Shown: positions 49,273-59,466 of the stretch, piece by piece
Position numbering within the stretch: the stretch's first letter is position 1
Layout: the number at the start of each line of letters is the position of its first letter
Origin: Marinomonas profundimaris
Lineage (GTDB): Bacteria > Pseudomonadota > Gammaproteobacteria > Pseudomonadales > Marinomonadaceae
Assembly: GCF_000508165.1 (NCBI RefSeq)
Contig: NZ_AYOZ01000008.1
Coordinates: 1 to 64,000 of the forward strand
Length of the DNA: 64,000 nt
Direction: 5' to 3'
Translations under genes and position numbers: made by a program
The notes under the pieces: model-generated
Database searches by the model: none
What the model was told of the DNA's origin: nothing
Seen by the model: only the letters and a program-made list of their open reading frames with translations

Positions 49273-50154
49273 CTATTTAGCAGCACCACCAACAGAGCTA
49301 TTCAAATACTTAAAGAATTCACTGTCTGGCTCAAGCACAAACAAATCACTACTACCATTAAAGCTTTCACGATATGCCTGAAGACTACGATAAAACTCGT
49401 AAAACTCAGGATCCTGCTTATACACTTTAGAGTAAATAGCCGCTGCGTTAGCATCACCATCACCACGAATCATTTCAGCATCGCGTTGTGCCTCAGCTTC
49501 CAAAACAACCTGTTGACGATCTGCATCGGCACGAATACCTTCAGCAAGTTCCAAGCCTTTCGATCTATGTTCGCGCGCTTCACGCTCACGCTCAGTACGC
49601 ATACGAGAATAAACCGATTCACTCACATCTGGCGGTAGATCAATTCGCTTAACTCGGATATCCACAATCGAAATACCCAATTCATTCTGAGTAACTTTAT
49701 TCAAGTCATCACGCAGCTCAGTCATCAACTGATCACGCTCCCCAGAAACAACCTCGTGCATAGTCCGCTCACCAAACTTATTTCGAAGACCCGTATCAAC
49801 ACGAGAAGACAAAACGCGATTGGCAACCACTTCATCACCAGAGGTTGCTTGATAGAACTTAGCAACTGAGTCGATTTTCCACTTAACATAAGAATCAACA
49901 ACAACCGCCTTTTTCTCTAGCGTCAAATAGCGCTGAGGACGGGAATCCATCGTCAAAATGCGAGCATCAAATACTTTAACTTCATTCATGATCGGAAGCT
50001 TAAAGTGAAGACCAGGCTTAACATCATCCTGAACAATCTCACCAAATTTAAGCACCACCGCACGCTCTTTTTCATTGACAACAAAAAGAGTCTGAGAAGC
50101 AATCAACACACCGAGAAGAACAACAAATAAAACCGAAAAAGATAAGCTTTTCAT
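49273..50154 (-). CDS. hflC: HflC, modulator of FtsH protease
   Basis: HflC is an inner-membrane SPFH/band 7 protein. With HflK it forms a large cage around the FtsH protease and tunes its activity. The 293 residues have one N-terminal helix (LSFSVLFVVLLGVLIASQTL), then the SPFH domain (FVVNEKERAVVLKFGEIV to about 190). A charged helix follows with RTEREREAREHRSKGLELAE, ending near FFKYLNSS. Its start overlaps the hflK stop (TAATG). Confidence 0.96.
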   Translation of the reverse strand: MKSLSFSVLFVVLLGVLIASQTLFVVNEKERAVVLKFGEIVQDDVKPGLHFKLPIMNEVKVFDARILTMDSRPQRYLTLEKKAVVVDSYVKWKIDSVAKFYQATSGDEVVANRVLSSRVDTGLRNKFGERTMHEVVSGERDQLMTELRDDLNKVTQNELGISIVDIRVKRIDLPPDVSESVYSRMRTEREREAREHRSKGLELAEGIRADADRQQVVLEAEAQRDAEMIRGDGDANAAAIYSKVYKQDPEFYEFYRSLQAYRESFNGSSDLFVLEPDSEFFKYLNSSVGGAAK

Positions 50155-51398
50155 TAGTTTCTGCCCTCTCTACGAATCGTCGCGCTTTGGCGCTTGCGTA
50201 TTTCATCAAGAACCTGATCTGTCAACGTTCCAATATTTCCTGAATTCACCGAGCCCACACCACTAGACGCAGCGGCTCGCTGCTTCATCAACTGATCCAA
50301 AGGCAAATACATCATGTTATTCCCACCTTTAGTGTCAACAACAACCTTGTTCACGTCTTTATAAACCGATTCCATCGTTTCAATATACAAACGACGACGA
50401 GTTACGTCTGGCGCCTTAGTATACTCACGATACAAACGATCAAAACGGTCAGCCTGACCACTCGCACGAGCTACGATTTCAGAGCGATAAGCCTCAGCTT
50501 CCTCTCTAATTCGTTGTGCACGGCCTCGAGCCTCAGGAATAATACCATTCGCATAAGATTCAGCTTCGTTACGAACACGCAACTCATCTTCTTTCGCCTT
50601 GATAACATCATCAAATGCTTCCTGCACCTGATTAGGCGCCTGAGTATTCTCAACGTTTACTTTCGAAATCAACAAGCCTGTACCATAAGCATTACTGTAA
50701 TCCTGAATACGAGCCTTAACTTCCGTCGCTAACAACTCACGACCTTCCGTTAAAATCTGGTCCATTTCAGAACTACCCACAACATGACGCAGCGCACTTT
50801 CTGTCACCTGAGCAAGAGATTCTTCTGGATCACGTACATTAAGCAAGAAATCCTTAGGATTCTGAACAGAATATTGAACAGACACACCCACTTCAACAAT
50901 GGCATCATCTACTGTCAGCATTAACGCTTTATGATCATGAGAACGAACCTTAGTCACATTCACCTTACTGACAGTATCAATCATCGGTGGATTCCAATGA
51001 AGACCCGGCATCACAGTAGAGTGATATTCACCCAAACGAAGCACAACACCTCGCTCCTGCTGATCCACCTGATAAACACCAGTCGCACCCCATAAAGCCA
51101 GCAATGCCAGCAAAATGATAACAATCAAGCTACCACCAAATTTGCCAGAAACACCAGAATCACCACCATTAGAGCCGCCAGACTTGCGGGATTTTCTCAC
51201 ACCCAACATGTCCATCAACTTACGGAAAGCCTCATCTAAGTCAGGGGGGCTTTGATCATTCCCGCCTGGCTTACGACCCCAAGGGTCATTGTTGGCTTCT
51301 TTCTCACGATCTCCATCTGGGCGCCCAGCACCATTATTACGGTTTTTATCTGGATTCCATGGGTCATTGTCGTTATTACCCGGTTCATTCCAGGCCAT
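50154..51398 (-). CDS. hflK: HflK, modulator of FtsH protease
   Basis: HflK pairs with HflC around FtsH. The 414 residues begin with a long Gly/Asn/Asp-rich cytoplasmic tail (AWNEPGNNDNDPWNPDKN), then one membrane helix (SLIVIILLALLALWGATGVY). The SPFH domain (VDQQERGVVLRLGEY to about 270) and a helical region with ARGRAQRIREEAEAYRSEIV follow. I chose the ATG at 51398, which has GGAG upstream and matches the family start. An ATG at 51476 would add 26 unrelated residues. It lies 40 bases after hflX. Confidence 0.95.
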   Translation of the reverse strand: MAWNEPGNNDNDPWNPDKNRNNGAGRPDGDREKEANNDPWGRKPGGNDQSPPDLDEAFRKLMDMLGVRKSRKSGGSNGGDSGVSGKFGGSLIVIILLALLALWGATGVYQVDQQERGVVLRLGEYHSTVMPGLHWNPPMIDTVSKVNVTKVRSHDHKALMLTVDDAIVEVGVSVQYSVQNPKDFLLNVRDPEESLAQVTESALRHVVGSSEMDQILTEGRELLATEVKARIQDYSNAYGTGLLISKVNVENTQAPNQVQEAFDDVIKAKEDELRVRNEAESYANGIIPEARGRAQRIREEAEAYRSEIVARASGQADRFDRLYREYTKAPDVTRRRLYIETMESVYKDVNKVVVDTKGGNNMMYLPLDQLMKQRAAASSGVGSVNSGNIGTLTDQVLDEIRKRQSATIRREGRN

Positions 51399-51438
51399 AC
51401 TACATCTCCACTTTATTTTAATGATAATCCTGTACAGC

Positions 51439-52728
51439 TTACACTGCTTCAACCTGATCTTCAGACATACCAGCACGAGCTAAAATCTGCAAATAGTCTT
51501 TTTTAGGCAACTTCACATCAAGAACAAATCGGCCTGCATCATCAAAGCGCTCAGACCTCACCGCTCCATGCTCAAATAACATAGCCCTTAAACGGCCATA
51601 TTTACTCGACAAATAAAGCGTTTCATTGAAAACATCCACTGCCAATAATTCAGCAATCGCTTGCTTAAGTAATTCAATACCTTGACCATCACGAGCAGAC
51701 AACCAAACTCGAAAAGGGTTCCCGTCTTCGTCTCGATCAATTCGAGGCTCCGCTGTTGGCAATGCATCGATTTTATTAAATACTTTTAAAGTCGGTACCT
51801 CACTGGCACCAATCTCTTCCAGTACTGAGTCAACATGAGCCATATTGTCATCACGATCAACATCAGCAGCATCAACAACGTGCAACAATAAATCCGCCTC
51901 AGACGATTCTCTTAGAGTCGCTTGAAAGGCTTTAATCAATCGATGCGGCAGCTGCCTAATAAAACCAACAGTATCAGCCAGAACAATAGAGCCTATTTGC
52001 TCGATATCCAAACGCCTTAACGTAGGATCCAGCGTCGCAAAAAGTTGATCCGCTGCATAGACTTCCGCACCGGTAGCACGATTAAACAAGGTTGATTTAC
52101 CCGCATTAGTATAACCAACCAATGAAACCGTCGGAACAGAAGACCGATCACGAGAACGACGATTCTGATCTCGTTGAGAGCCTACTTTAGCCAGTCTTTT
52201 CTGAATCGCCTTAATTCGCTCTCTCAATAAACGACGGTCGGTTTCAAGCTGAGTTTCACCCGGCCCTCGCATACCTATCCCGCCTTTTTGGCGTTCCAAA
52301 TGCGTCCAACCACGAATAAGACGAGTTGACATGTGTTGCAATTGAGCAAGCTCAACCTGCAATTTACCCTCATGGGTACGTGCACGTTGCGCAAAAATAT
52401 CCAAAATAAGGCCAGTACGATCAAGCACTCGACATTGTAAAATACTTTCTAGATTACGCTCTTGGGAAGGAGATAATGCATGATCAAAAAGAACGACTTC
52501 CGCCTCTTCTCGATCTACGATATCTTTAATTTCGGCTAACTTACCGGTACCAATAAAGTACCTAGCATCAGGACGCTGACGCGACCCTGTAACAACCGCT
52601 ACAGGATCTGCGCCGGCAGAAATAGCCAGTTCTACAAACTCTTCAGGCCCATAAGATTCATTTTTATCATTAAAATCTATATGAACCAATACAGCTATAT
52701 CACCACTATCTGGGCGTTCAAAAAACAA
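51439..52728 (-). CDS. hflX: Ribosome-associated GTPase HflX
   Basis: HflX is a GTPase that splits stalled ribosomes, especially under stress. The 429 residues (E. coli 426) show the N-terminal nucleotide-binding domain with FIGTGKLAEIKDIV and DHALSPSQERNLE. The glycine-rich linker RQKGGIGMRGPGETQLE is next. The GTPase motifs are SLVGYTNAGKSTLFNRATG, LADTVGFIRQLPHRLI and KVFNKIDAL. The gene lies between hfq and hflK as in E. coli. Confidence 0.96.
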   Translation of the reverse strand: MFFERPDSGDIAVLVHIDFNDKNESYGPEEFVELAISAGADPVAVVTGSRQRPDARYFIGTGKLAEIKDIVDREEAEVVLFDHALSPSQERNLESILQCRVLDRTGLILDIFAQRARTHEGKLQVELAQLQHMSTRLIRGWTHLERQKGGIGMRGPGETQLETDRRLLRERIKAIQKRLAKVGSQRDQNRRSRDRSSVPTVSLVGYTNAGKSTLFNRATGAEVYAADQLFATLDPTLRRLDIEQIGSIVLADTVGFIRQLPHRLIKAFQATLRESSEADLLLHVVDAADVDRDDNMAHVDSVLEEIGASEVPTLKVFNKIDALPTAEPRIDRDEDGNPFRVWLSARDGQGIELLKQAIAELLAVDVFNETLYLSSKYGRLRAMLFEHGAVRSERFDDAGRFVLDVKLPKKDYLQILARAGMSEDQVEAV

Positions 52729-52763
52729 TCTTATATTCCTCTGTTTGCCGTATTATAGACAAA

Positions 52764-53009
52764 CTATTCAGCGACATCTTCCGGCTGATCAGGAGACGGG
52801 ATGCGGATAGTACGGGAAGGAACAACCGTAGAAATGGCGTGTTTATAAACCATTTGGCTAACGGTATTTTTCAACAAAATCACAAACTGATCGAACGATT
52901 CGATTTGACCTTGAAGCTTAATCCCATTTACAAGAAAGATAGATACAGGCACTCTTTCTTTACGAAGTACATTTAGATAAGGGTCTTGTAATGATTGCCC
53001 TTTTGACAT
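52764..53009 (-). CDS. hfq: RNA chaperone Hfq
   Basis: Hfq is a hexameric Sm-like protein that helps small RNAs pair with mRNAs. The 81 residues match the Pseudomonas length and lack the long E. coli C-tail. Sm1 and Sm2 motifs are present: [39 protein letters not shown] and the [12 protein letters not shown] end. I chose the ATG at 53009 with AGGAG upstream. An ATG at 53027 would add six residues. It lies between miaA and hflX. Confidence 0.97.
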   Translation of the reverse strand: MSKGQSLQDPYLNVLRKERVPVSIFLVNGIKLQGQIESFDQFVILLKNTVSQMVYKHAISTVVPSRTIRIPSPDQPEDVAE

Positions 53010-53098
53010 TGGAATCTCCTTAAGCAAGCGTAAAATATTAAATTAAATATTGATAAAACAATACCGTAGATACTACACCAAATCTTTATCCATTTCCC

Positions 53099-54034
53099 CT
53101 ATATAATCCTGCTTTCAATGTAATTCAAGGCCTCGGAGGCAAGATCTTTTGACAAACTGTCAAAAATCATCAAATCTTCCCAGCCCCTCAACCAAGTGAG
53201 CTGCCTTTTTGCCAATTGACGAGAAGCAACCACTCCTTTAAAGATAGCATCATCTAGCAAATCGTCACCTTCTAAATACTGCCATAGCTGACGGTAGCCA
53301 ACACATCGCATAGAAGGCATATCGATAGACAAATCACCTCGTCGATAAAACCCCTCCACCTCAGCAAGAAAACCCTGATCCATCATGTCATAAAAGCGCT
53401 GCTCTATTCGCTCATGCAACACACTGCGTTCTTTTGGCATCACCGCCATATTAATCATATCAAATGGTAACGAAGCGGCTTCCTGTTGCGCCCAAAACTG
53501 CGTCATCGACTTACCTGTAAGCCGGTATACTTCTAGTGCCCGCTGCAAACGCTGAGGGTCATTAGGGTGGATGCGAAGCGCCGCTTCAGGGTCTATTTTC
53601 TGCAATTCTTCATGCAGAGCAACCCAACCTTTCTCTAACGCCTCATTTTCTATCTGCGCCCGAACATCGGCGTTCGCTTTTGGCATTTCCGCCAAGCCTT
53701 TTTGCAGCGCATTGAAATACATCATGGTTCCACCAACCAAAAGCGGCGTCTTACCTTTTGATATAATGTCTTCCGCCTGCTCCACCGCATCCATCACAAA
53801 ATCCGCCGCAGAATAAGATTCAAGTGGATCAATAATATCAATCAAACGATGTGGCGCCCTTGCAAGCAAAGCCGCATCCGGCTTCGCCGTACCAATGTCC
53901 ATACCCTTGTAAACCAAAGCGGAATCAACACTGATGATTTCAAAATCGTGATGCTCCGCCAACTCAACAGCCAATCCAGTTTTACCCGAAGCCGTTGGCC
54001 CCATTAAACAAACAACATGCGGCTTTCTTACCAT
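53099..54034 (-). CDS. miaA: tRNA dimethylallyltransferase
   Basis: MiaA puts an isopentenyl group on A37 of tRNAs that read UNN codons. The 311 residues (E. coli 316) begin [20 protein letters not shown], the P-loop, followed by [57 protein letters not shown], the catalytic region [19 protein letters not shown] and [15 protein letters not shown] complete it. It starts one base after the mutL stop. Confidence 0.97.
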   Translation of the reverse strand: MVRKPHVVCLMGPTASGKTGLAVELAEHHDFEIISVDSALVYKGMDIGTAKPDAALLARAPHRLIDIIDPLESYSAADFVMDAVEQAEDIISKGKTPLLVGGTMMYFNALQKGLAEMPKANADVRAQIENEALEKGWVALHEELQKIDPEAALRIHPNDPQRLQRALEVYRLTGKSMTQFWAQQEAASLPFDMINMAVMPKERSVLHERIEQRFYDMMDQGFLAEVEGFYRRGDLSIDMPSMRCVGYRQLWQYLEGDDLLDDAIFKGVVASRQLAKRQLTWLRGWEDLMIFDSLSKDLASEALNYIESRII

Positions 54035-54035
54035 A

Positions 54036-55955
54036 TTAACGCCCCCTCAAAAAGAGTTTATCAAGGTCAGACATACTCAAATACGCCCAAGTTGGCCTAC
54101 CATGATTACACTGCCCGCTACGCTCTGTTATCTCCATATCACGAAGAAGACCGTTCATCTCAGCAATGGTTAACTTCCGATTTGCTCGCACAGCACCATG
54201 ACACGCCATAGATGCCATTAACTCATTCGCACGAGACTCCAGCAGGTCCGACACACCATTTGCCGACAAATCACTAATAACATCTCGAACAAGACCTTCA
54301 ACATCCCCTCGTATTAGTATAACGGGGACCTCTCGAACCATGGCACTTTCCAATCCTGTTCTTTCGACACGAAAACCAAACGCCTCAAAAACGGCACTAT
54401 TTTCTTCAACCAAGTCCGCTTCACTTTGTGAAACCGCAATATTAATGGGCACCAATAACGGCTGCGATGAAATATTTTTTTGATAAAAAGCCGCCTTCAT
54501 TCGCTCATACACAATTCGCTCATGCGCGGCATGCATATCAACTAAGATAAGCCCTTGCTCACTCTCGGACAAAATATACACACCGTGCAACTGAGCAACA
54601 GCAAAACCAAGCGGCGGAACAGCTTGATAATCAGCGTCCGGCCTCGACAATGCCACACCACTTTGCCCAAGCGAATTAAGCGGCGATACCTCTCGCACTT
54701 CGCCCGTTTCCGCGTCTACCGTTTCATTTTGCGAAGCGTAACCTTGAGCATAATCAGAAAGGCGACGCAGACCATCAAGCTGTCCTCTTACCTCCGACGC
54801 CTCGGCGGTATTCGCTGAAGCTGATCGCATCCAGTCCATACCAGAAGCCGCCGCTCGGTTAGACAGAGGCAAAGCAGACTGTTCTTTAATCTCAGGCTCA
54901 TTTTGTGATGTATCTTGTATCCCTGTTGGTGCCGCATCCGATTCCGGCCTTACATCCGCAATCGCTTTATGTATTCGACTAAATAAGAAATCGTGCACCA
55001 ATCGACCATCACGAAAACGCACTTCATGCTTTGTTGGATGGACATTAACATCGACCGTTGAAGGGTCTAATTCAAGATATAAAACGAAGGTAGGATGACG
55101 CCCATTATACAAAACGTCTCGATACGCTTGACGAACCGCATGAGCAACCAACTTATCTTTTACCACCCGCCCATTTACGAAGAAGTACTGAAGGTCTGCC
55201 TGAGATCGAGAAAATGTCGGTAAACCAATCCAGCCCCACAACCGTAAACCAGCCGCCTCAACATCCAGTGTCAACGAATTTTCTATAAACTTCTTACCTA
55301 ACAGCGTCGCTAGCCTATGCTCAGCATGCAACTGATCGGTAACAGGCCGCAGGTCATAAACTTGTTTTCCGTTATGACTTAAACGAAAACCCGTTTCATA
55401 ACGACTTAATGCAAGACGCTTAACCACTTCTTCTAGATGCGTAAATTCAGTTTTTTCTGTACGCAGAAACTTACGTCGTGCTGGCGTATTAAAGAATAAA
55501 TCACGGACGTCGATCGTAGTACCTTGAGGGTGAGACGCTGGACGAATGGCTGTCGCCATATCTTTGCCTTCTGCTTCAACTCGCCAAGCGTCAGACTCAT
55601 CTTCCGCCATAGACGTTAAGTGCATCCTAGACACCGAGCTAATACTCGCCAATGCCTCGCCACGAAACCCTAGCGTGCGAACTGCCTCCAAATCATCCAG
55701 TGTCGTAATTTTACTGGTGGCATGACGGCTTAGAGCCAAAGACAAATCGTCTTTCATTATGCCCGTGCCGTTATCGCGTATTTTTATGCGCCTTACACCA
55801 CCCTGCTCGACATCAATATCCAATTGAGACGCACCCGCGTCCAAGCTATTTTCTAGCAACTCTTTTACGACGGAAGCAGGGCGCTCGACCACCTCACCAG
55901 CCGCAATTTGGTTAGCCAAACGTGGAGATAAAAGATTAATTCTTTGCATGAGCAA
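54036..55955 (-). CDS. mutL: DNA mismatch repair protein MutL
   Basis: MutL links MutS recognition of a mismatch to strand removal. The 639 residues (E. coli 615) have the GHKL ATPase domain: [40 protein letters not shown] and [26 protein letters not shown]-like [13 protein letters not shown] and [12 protein letters not shown] follow. A low-complexity linker (about 340-440) leads to the dimerisation domain with [16 protein letters not shown]. No DQHA(X)2E(X)4E endonuclease motif is visible, which suggests a nick-free MutL that relies on MutH. Confidence 0.96.
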   Translation of the reverse strand: MLMQRINLLSPRLANQIAAGEVVERPASVVKELLENSLDAGASQLDIDVEQGGVRRIKIRDNGTGIMKDDLSLALSRHATSKITTLDDLEAVRTLGFRGEALASISSVSRMHLTSMAEDESDAWRVEAEGKDMATAIRPASHPQGTTIDVRDLFFNTPARRKFLRTEKTEFTHLEEVVKRLALSRYETGFRLSHNGKQVYDLRPVTDQLHAEHRLATLLGKKFIENSLTLDVEAAGLRLWGWIGLPTFSRSQADLQYFFVNGRVVKDKLVAHAVRQAYRDVLYNGRHPTFVLYLELDPSTVDVNVHPTKHEVRFRDGRLVHDFLFSRIHKAIADVRPESDAAPTGIQDTSQNEPEIKEQSALPLSNRAAASGMDWMRSASANTAEASEVRGQLDGLRRLSDYAQGYASQNETVDAETGEVREVSPLNSLGQSGVALSRPDADYQAVPPLGFAVAQLHGVYILSESEQGLILVDMHAAHERIVYERMKAAFYQKNISSQPLLVPINIAVSQSEADLVEENSAVFEAFGFRVERTGLESAMVREVPVILIRGDVEGLVRDVISDLSANGVSDLLESRANELMASMACHGAVRANRKLTIAEMNGLLRDMEITERSGQCNHGRPTWAYLSMSDLDKLFLRGR

Positions 55956-56001
55956 CCTTTAATAAATACCCCCTACAATCCGCTAGAGGGTGAGTGGAAT
56001 T

Positions 56002-57330
56002 CTATCCGGCAGGAATGACAAGTTTCTGGCCAATCCAGATAACATCATTTTTTAGTTTGTTTGCTTCTCGTATATTCGACAACGACACTCGATTACGGCG
56101 AGCGATTTCCGATAAGGTATCGCCTTTTTCGACGACATAAACAGAATCAGAATGTCGCCCCTGCTTCCAGGACACCAGCGTGCCATCGGGGGCATTCTTA
56201 ACAAAATAGTCAATCACCCCTTTGGAAATCGACGCCGCCAATTTGACCCTATACGTTCGGCTAGACAGATTTTTTGCTTCCGTCTTGTTGGAGACAAACC
56301 CGGTTTCGATCAGAATCGAGGGAATGTCTGGCGACTTCAGCACAACAAAACCCGCTTGCTGAACGCTATTTTTGTGTAAAACAGCCACACCTCTCATCTC
56401 ACCTAAGACGCTCTTCCCTATATTCAAACTCATCTGAATAGTAGAATTCATGGACATATCCAGCAACACTTCCGCCAGCAACTGATCTTTATCATCCAGT
56501 GAGATCCCACCCACAAGATCCGCCGAGTTTTCTTGCTGAGCCAACCAACGACCCATTTCGGAACTTTTACCACTTAGTGAGAGCGCCCAGACAGAAGCGC
56601 CCCGAGCACTGGATTTCGTAAACGCATCCGCATGAATGGAAATCATCAAATCCGCATTTGCATCACGCGCCACCCGAGAACGATCACGAAGTTGCAAAAA
56701 GGTATCGGTTGAGCGAGTTAAGACCGCTTTAAAGCCATCTACGGCATTAATCCTATTAGCCAGCTCTTTACCAATCGAGAGCACAACGTCTTTTTCGCGG
56801 ACCTTATATTGCCCTAAAGCACCCGGATCTTTACCACCATGCCCAGGATCTATCGCAATGACAATGTCACGCTTTTCTTTTGAGAGGTTTGCTAAACTTT
56901 TAACAATGGTGGCCGGCTTACGAACCCCATATTCCAATTCAACCAGTATACGAGGACCGTATGTACCGTTGGCAGCCAACACCGTACTTTTCGCTCTCGC
57001 TTTCTGAGCCAAATCCAGCACAAAACGAACACCTTTGTCTCGCTTCGCATATCGAACACGCATCAATACATCAGAAGACAGCGCCGATAAACCGTTCACA
57101 ACGGCGGTATCGAGCACCACACCGCTAATATCCAAAACGATGCGTTCAGGGTTTGAAAGAGGGAAAATTCGATGCTCAGATGTTTCGGACAACTCAAATA
57201 CCAAACGCGTCACTCCTTCCTGTTGAGCAACACGAATATCTCGGACCTCTGCAGCAAAAGCATTAAAAGCCACAGCGAAAAAAATCAAATTAATAAAAAC
57301 AAAAAGACAAGTACGGAATTTAGTATGCAT
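56002..57330 (-). CDS. amiB: N-acetylmuramoyl-L-alanine amidase (AmiB/AmiC type)
   Basis: This periplasmic zinc amidase cuts the bond between MurNAc and the stem peptide to separate daughter cells. The 442 residues start with a signal peptide (about 1-26, ending AFAAEVRD). An AMIN domain follows (RDIRVAQQEGVTRLVFELSE) and then the Amidase_3 domain (VIAIDPGHGGKDPGALG, ISIHADAF, ILIETGFVSNKTEAKNL). A C-terminal LysM domain contains VEKGDTLSEIARRNRVSL. It lies between tsaE and mutL, as in E. coli. Confidence 0.96.
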   Translation of the reverse strand: MHTKFRTCLFVFINLIFFAVAFNAFAAEVRDIRVAQQEGVTRLVFELSETSEHRIFPLSNPERIVLDISGVVLDTAVVNGLSALSSDVLMRVRYAKRDKGVRFVLDLAQKARAKSTVLAANGTYGPRILVELEYGVRKPATIVKSLANLSKEKRDIVIAIDPGHGGKDPGALGQYKVREKDVVLSIGKELANRINAVDGFKAVLTRSTDTFLQLRDRSRVARDANADLMISIHADAFTKSSARGASVWALSLSGKSSEMGRWLAQQENSADLVGGISLDDKDQLLAEVLLDMSMNSTIQMSLNIGKSVLGEMRGVAVLHKNSVQQAGFVVLKSPDIPSILIETGFVSNKTEAKNLSSRTYRVKLAASISKGVIDYFVKNAPDGTLVSWKQGRHSDSVYVVEKGDTLSEIARRNRVSLSNIREANKLKNDVIWIGQKLVIPAG

Positions 57331-57416
57331 ATCAGACAGCTAGCTAGTATATCTGACACACTATAACTGCTGATTAAATGGATCTCAATCTTACTTATAG
57401 TAAAGACTTCTATACA

Positions 57417-57893
57417 TCAAGAAGTTATGACTTTTCGCAAAATAGTTAACGCCTCTTCACCCTTTACTGTTTGCGCCTCTAAAACGACATTTCGACCCTG
57501 CCGAATCAAAGCCAATGAGATAACCAAATCCGCTGCAGGCAAAGCACCACGACCCATTTCAGCCCACTCAATCAAGCACAAGGCGCCGTCAGTGAAGTAA
57601 TCCCGAATCCCCATGAACTCCAACTCCTCTGCATCACCCACTCGATACAAGTCGAAATGATACGCATCCAAGTTTGGCAATTCATAAGGCTCAACTATTG
57701 TGTAAGTTGGACTCTTCACTGGGCCTTGATAACCCAACCCTCGCAAAACCCCTCTCACTAGCGTGGTTTTCCCCATACCGAGATCGCCGTCCAAGTGAAC
57801 GACACCGCCCATTTTCAACGCTGATGACAAAACCTCACCCAAATTGACCATCGCCTCTTCACCGAAAACCTCTTTTTCAATTCTCATTACCAA
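57417..57893 (-). CDS. tsaE: tRNA threonylcarbamoyladenosine biosynthesis ATPase TsaE
   Basis: TsaE is the ATPase of the TsaBDE complex that makes t6A37 on tRNAs reading ANN codons. The 158 residues (E. coli 153) show the P-loop LDGDLGMGKTTLVRGVLRGL, VKSPTYTIVEPYELPN, the Walker B-like HFDLYRVGDAEELEFMGIRD and CLIEWAEMGRGALP. It begins the amiB-mutL-miaA-hfq unit. Confidence 0.96.
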   Translation of the reverse strand: MVMRIEKEVFGEEAMVNLGEVLSSALKMGGVVHLDGDLGMGKTTLVRGVLRGLGYQGPVKSPTYTIVEPYELPNLDAYHFDLYRVGDAEELEFMGIRDYFTDGALCLIEWAEMGRGALPAADLVISLALIRQGRNVVLEAQTVKGEEALTILRKVITS

Positions 57894-58030
57894 TTCATCC
57901 TCTCCTCAACGACAGAGCAAACACAAAATTCATGCAATTCTAATACAGAAGCCTTTTGAATCAAGCACCAATGCCCCATAATCAGCATACTCCAACATAT
58001 CAACCACAATCACAGTATACAAAGGCCTCT

Positions 58031-58780
58031 ATGGACTGGTTTCTTATTTCTCTTATTGCTGTCGCCGTTTTCATCACTGGCATCTCTAAAGGTGGCTTTT
58101 CAGGCGCATTTGGCATCATGGCGGTACCACTAATTTCATTGCAGACAACCCCTATTCTCGCTGCAGCAATAATGCTTCCTATCCTTTGCATCATGGACAT
58201 ATTTACCGTTCAAAAATTTTGGGGGAAATGGAACACAGAGCAACTAATTCAATGCATTCCAGCTGCCATCATAGGCGTTATTATCGGAGGATTAACAGCG
58301 TCATGGTTTTCAGCTGACTGGCTAAAAATAATGGTTGGCACCATTGCGGTAGGTTTCACGTTAAACTCATGGCCAAGAAAAAGTCGCACCAGCCCTCTCA
58401 AGCCATTCAACGCATTTACTGGAAAATTATGGTGCTCGCTCGGCGGCTTTACGAGCTTCATTGCCCATGCTGGCGGCCCACCGATGAGCGTTTATTTACT
58501 CAGAGCAAATTTAGATAAAACGCAATACGTCGCGACTGCTGCCGTCATATTCACCGCAATAAATTATGTAAAACTCATTCCATATGGCATGTTAGGGCAA
58601 CTGAATACATCTAACATACTATTATCGATCTGTTTCACTCCCATCGCATTTCTTGGCGTGCAACTTGGTGCTTGGTTGCACTATAAAATTTCAACCACAT
58701 TCTTTTTTAAATTCATGTACAGCTGTCTTTTTTTAACCGGCATCAAACTTATTTGGGACGGCGCCTCCTCGCTAACATAA
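58031..58780 (+). CDS. TauE/SafE-family sulfite or anion exporter
   Basis: This 249-residue integral membrane protein has about eight hydrophobic helices and two repeats. The family motif GISKGGFSGAFGIMAVPLIS sits in the first helix pair, and the second repeat has GGFTSFIAHAGGPPMSVYLL. The family exports sulfite, sulfoacetate or related organosulfur anions. The substrate here is open. I chose the ATG at 58031 with AAAGG upstream. An ATG at 57956 would add a 25-residue polar tail that the family lacks. It is divergent from tsaE. Confidence 0.88.
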   Translation: MDWFLISLIAVAVFITGISKGGFSGAFGIMAVPLISLQTTPILAAAIMLPILCIMDIFTVQKFWGKWNTEQLIQCIPAAIIGVIIGGLTASWFSADWLKIMVGTIAVGFTLNSWPRKSRTSPLKPFNAFTGKLWCSLGGFTSFIAHAGGPPMSVYLLRANLDKTQYVATAAVIFTAINYVKLIPYGMLGQLNTSNILLSICFTPIAFLGVQLGAWLHYKISTTFFFKFMYSCLFLTGIKLIWDGASSLT

Positions 58781-58806
58781 TGAGCTTTTTCTACTTAAGC
58801 TCATTA
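58778..58806. terminator. Inverted repeat between the convergent exporter and orn genes
   Basis: TAATGAGCTT (58778-58787) and AAGCTCATTA (58797-58806) form a perfect 10-bp stem with loop TTTCTACT. It overlaps the stop codon of the exporter gene. No T run follows, so a terminator role is likely by position but not by full pattern. Confidence 0.6.
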
Positions 58807-58834
58807 GCGACAAGCAATGTCGTAGCAATAACAA

Positions 58835-59392
58835 CTAAGCCTTATTATCCAAACCAAACATGGTGGTACGATAATGTTTCAACTCTCCAATAGACTCTAA
58901 AATATCGTCCATGGCCAAATGCGAACCCGATTTATGAAACCCCTCCAGCGCTTCTGGTTTCCAACGCTTTGCCAATTCTTTTACTGTACTCACATCAAGA
59001 TAACGGTAATGAAAAAAACGCTCTAGGTTTGGCATATAACGATATAGAAAACGACGATCTTGACCAACACTGTTACCACAAATTGGCGATACGCCAGCGG
59101 GCACATATTTGGCCAAAAACTCAATCGTTTCTTTTTCCGCTTGCTCCATACTAATCGCCGAAGAAAGCACCCTTGCGGTTAGACCAGAATCACCATGATG
59201 CTGAGTGCACCATTCATCCATTGCATCCATCACAAATTTTTCTTGATGCACGGCAAGACTAGGCCCTTTTGCCAACACATTGAGATGCTTATCCGTGACA
59301 ACCGTCGCAATTTCAATAATCGTATCGGTTTCAGGATCCAAGCCCGTCATCTCTAGGTCGATCCACACTAAATTCTCTTCATTTAAGCTCAT
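58835..59392 (-). CDS. orn: Oligoribonuclease
   Basis: Orn is an essential DEDDh exonuclease that degrades the two- to five-nucleotide products of RNA decay, including pGpG from c-di-GMP turnover. The 185 residues (E. coli 181) have the first motif [38 protein letters not shown] and [16 protein letters not shown]. The last motif is [18 protein letters not shown], holding the H and D. It is divergent from rsgA with 74 bases between. Confidence 0.97.
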   Translation of the reverse strand: MSLNEENLVWIDLEMTGLDPETDTIIEIATVVTDKHLNVLAKGPSLAVHQEKFVMDAMDEWCTQHHGDSGLTARVLSSAISMEQAEKETIEFLAKYVPAGVSPICGNSVGQDRRFLYRYMPNLERFFHYRYLDVSTVKELAKRWKPEALEGFHKSGSHLAMDDILESIGELKHYRTTMFGLDNKA

Positions 59393-59466
59393 AACCTTCC
59401 AAGTCCTTTATTATCAATGCTAAGCATTATACTCTATGCGCCTTACTTTATGACCAGACGAATCTA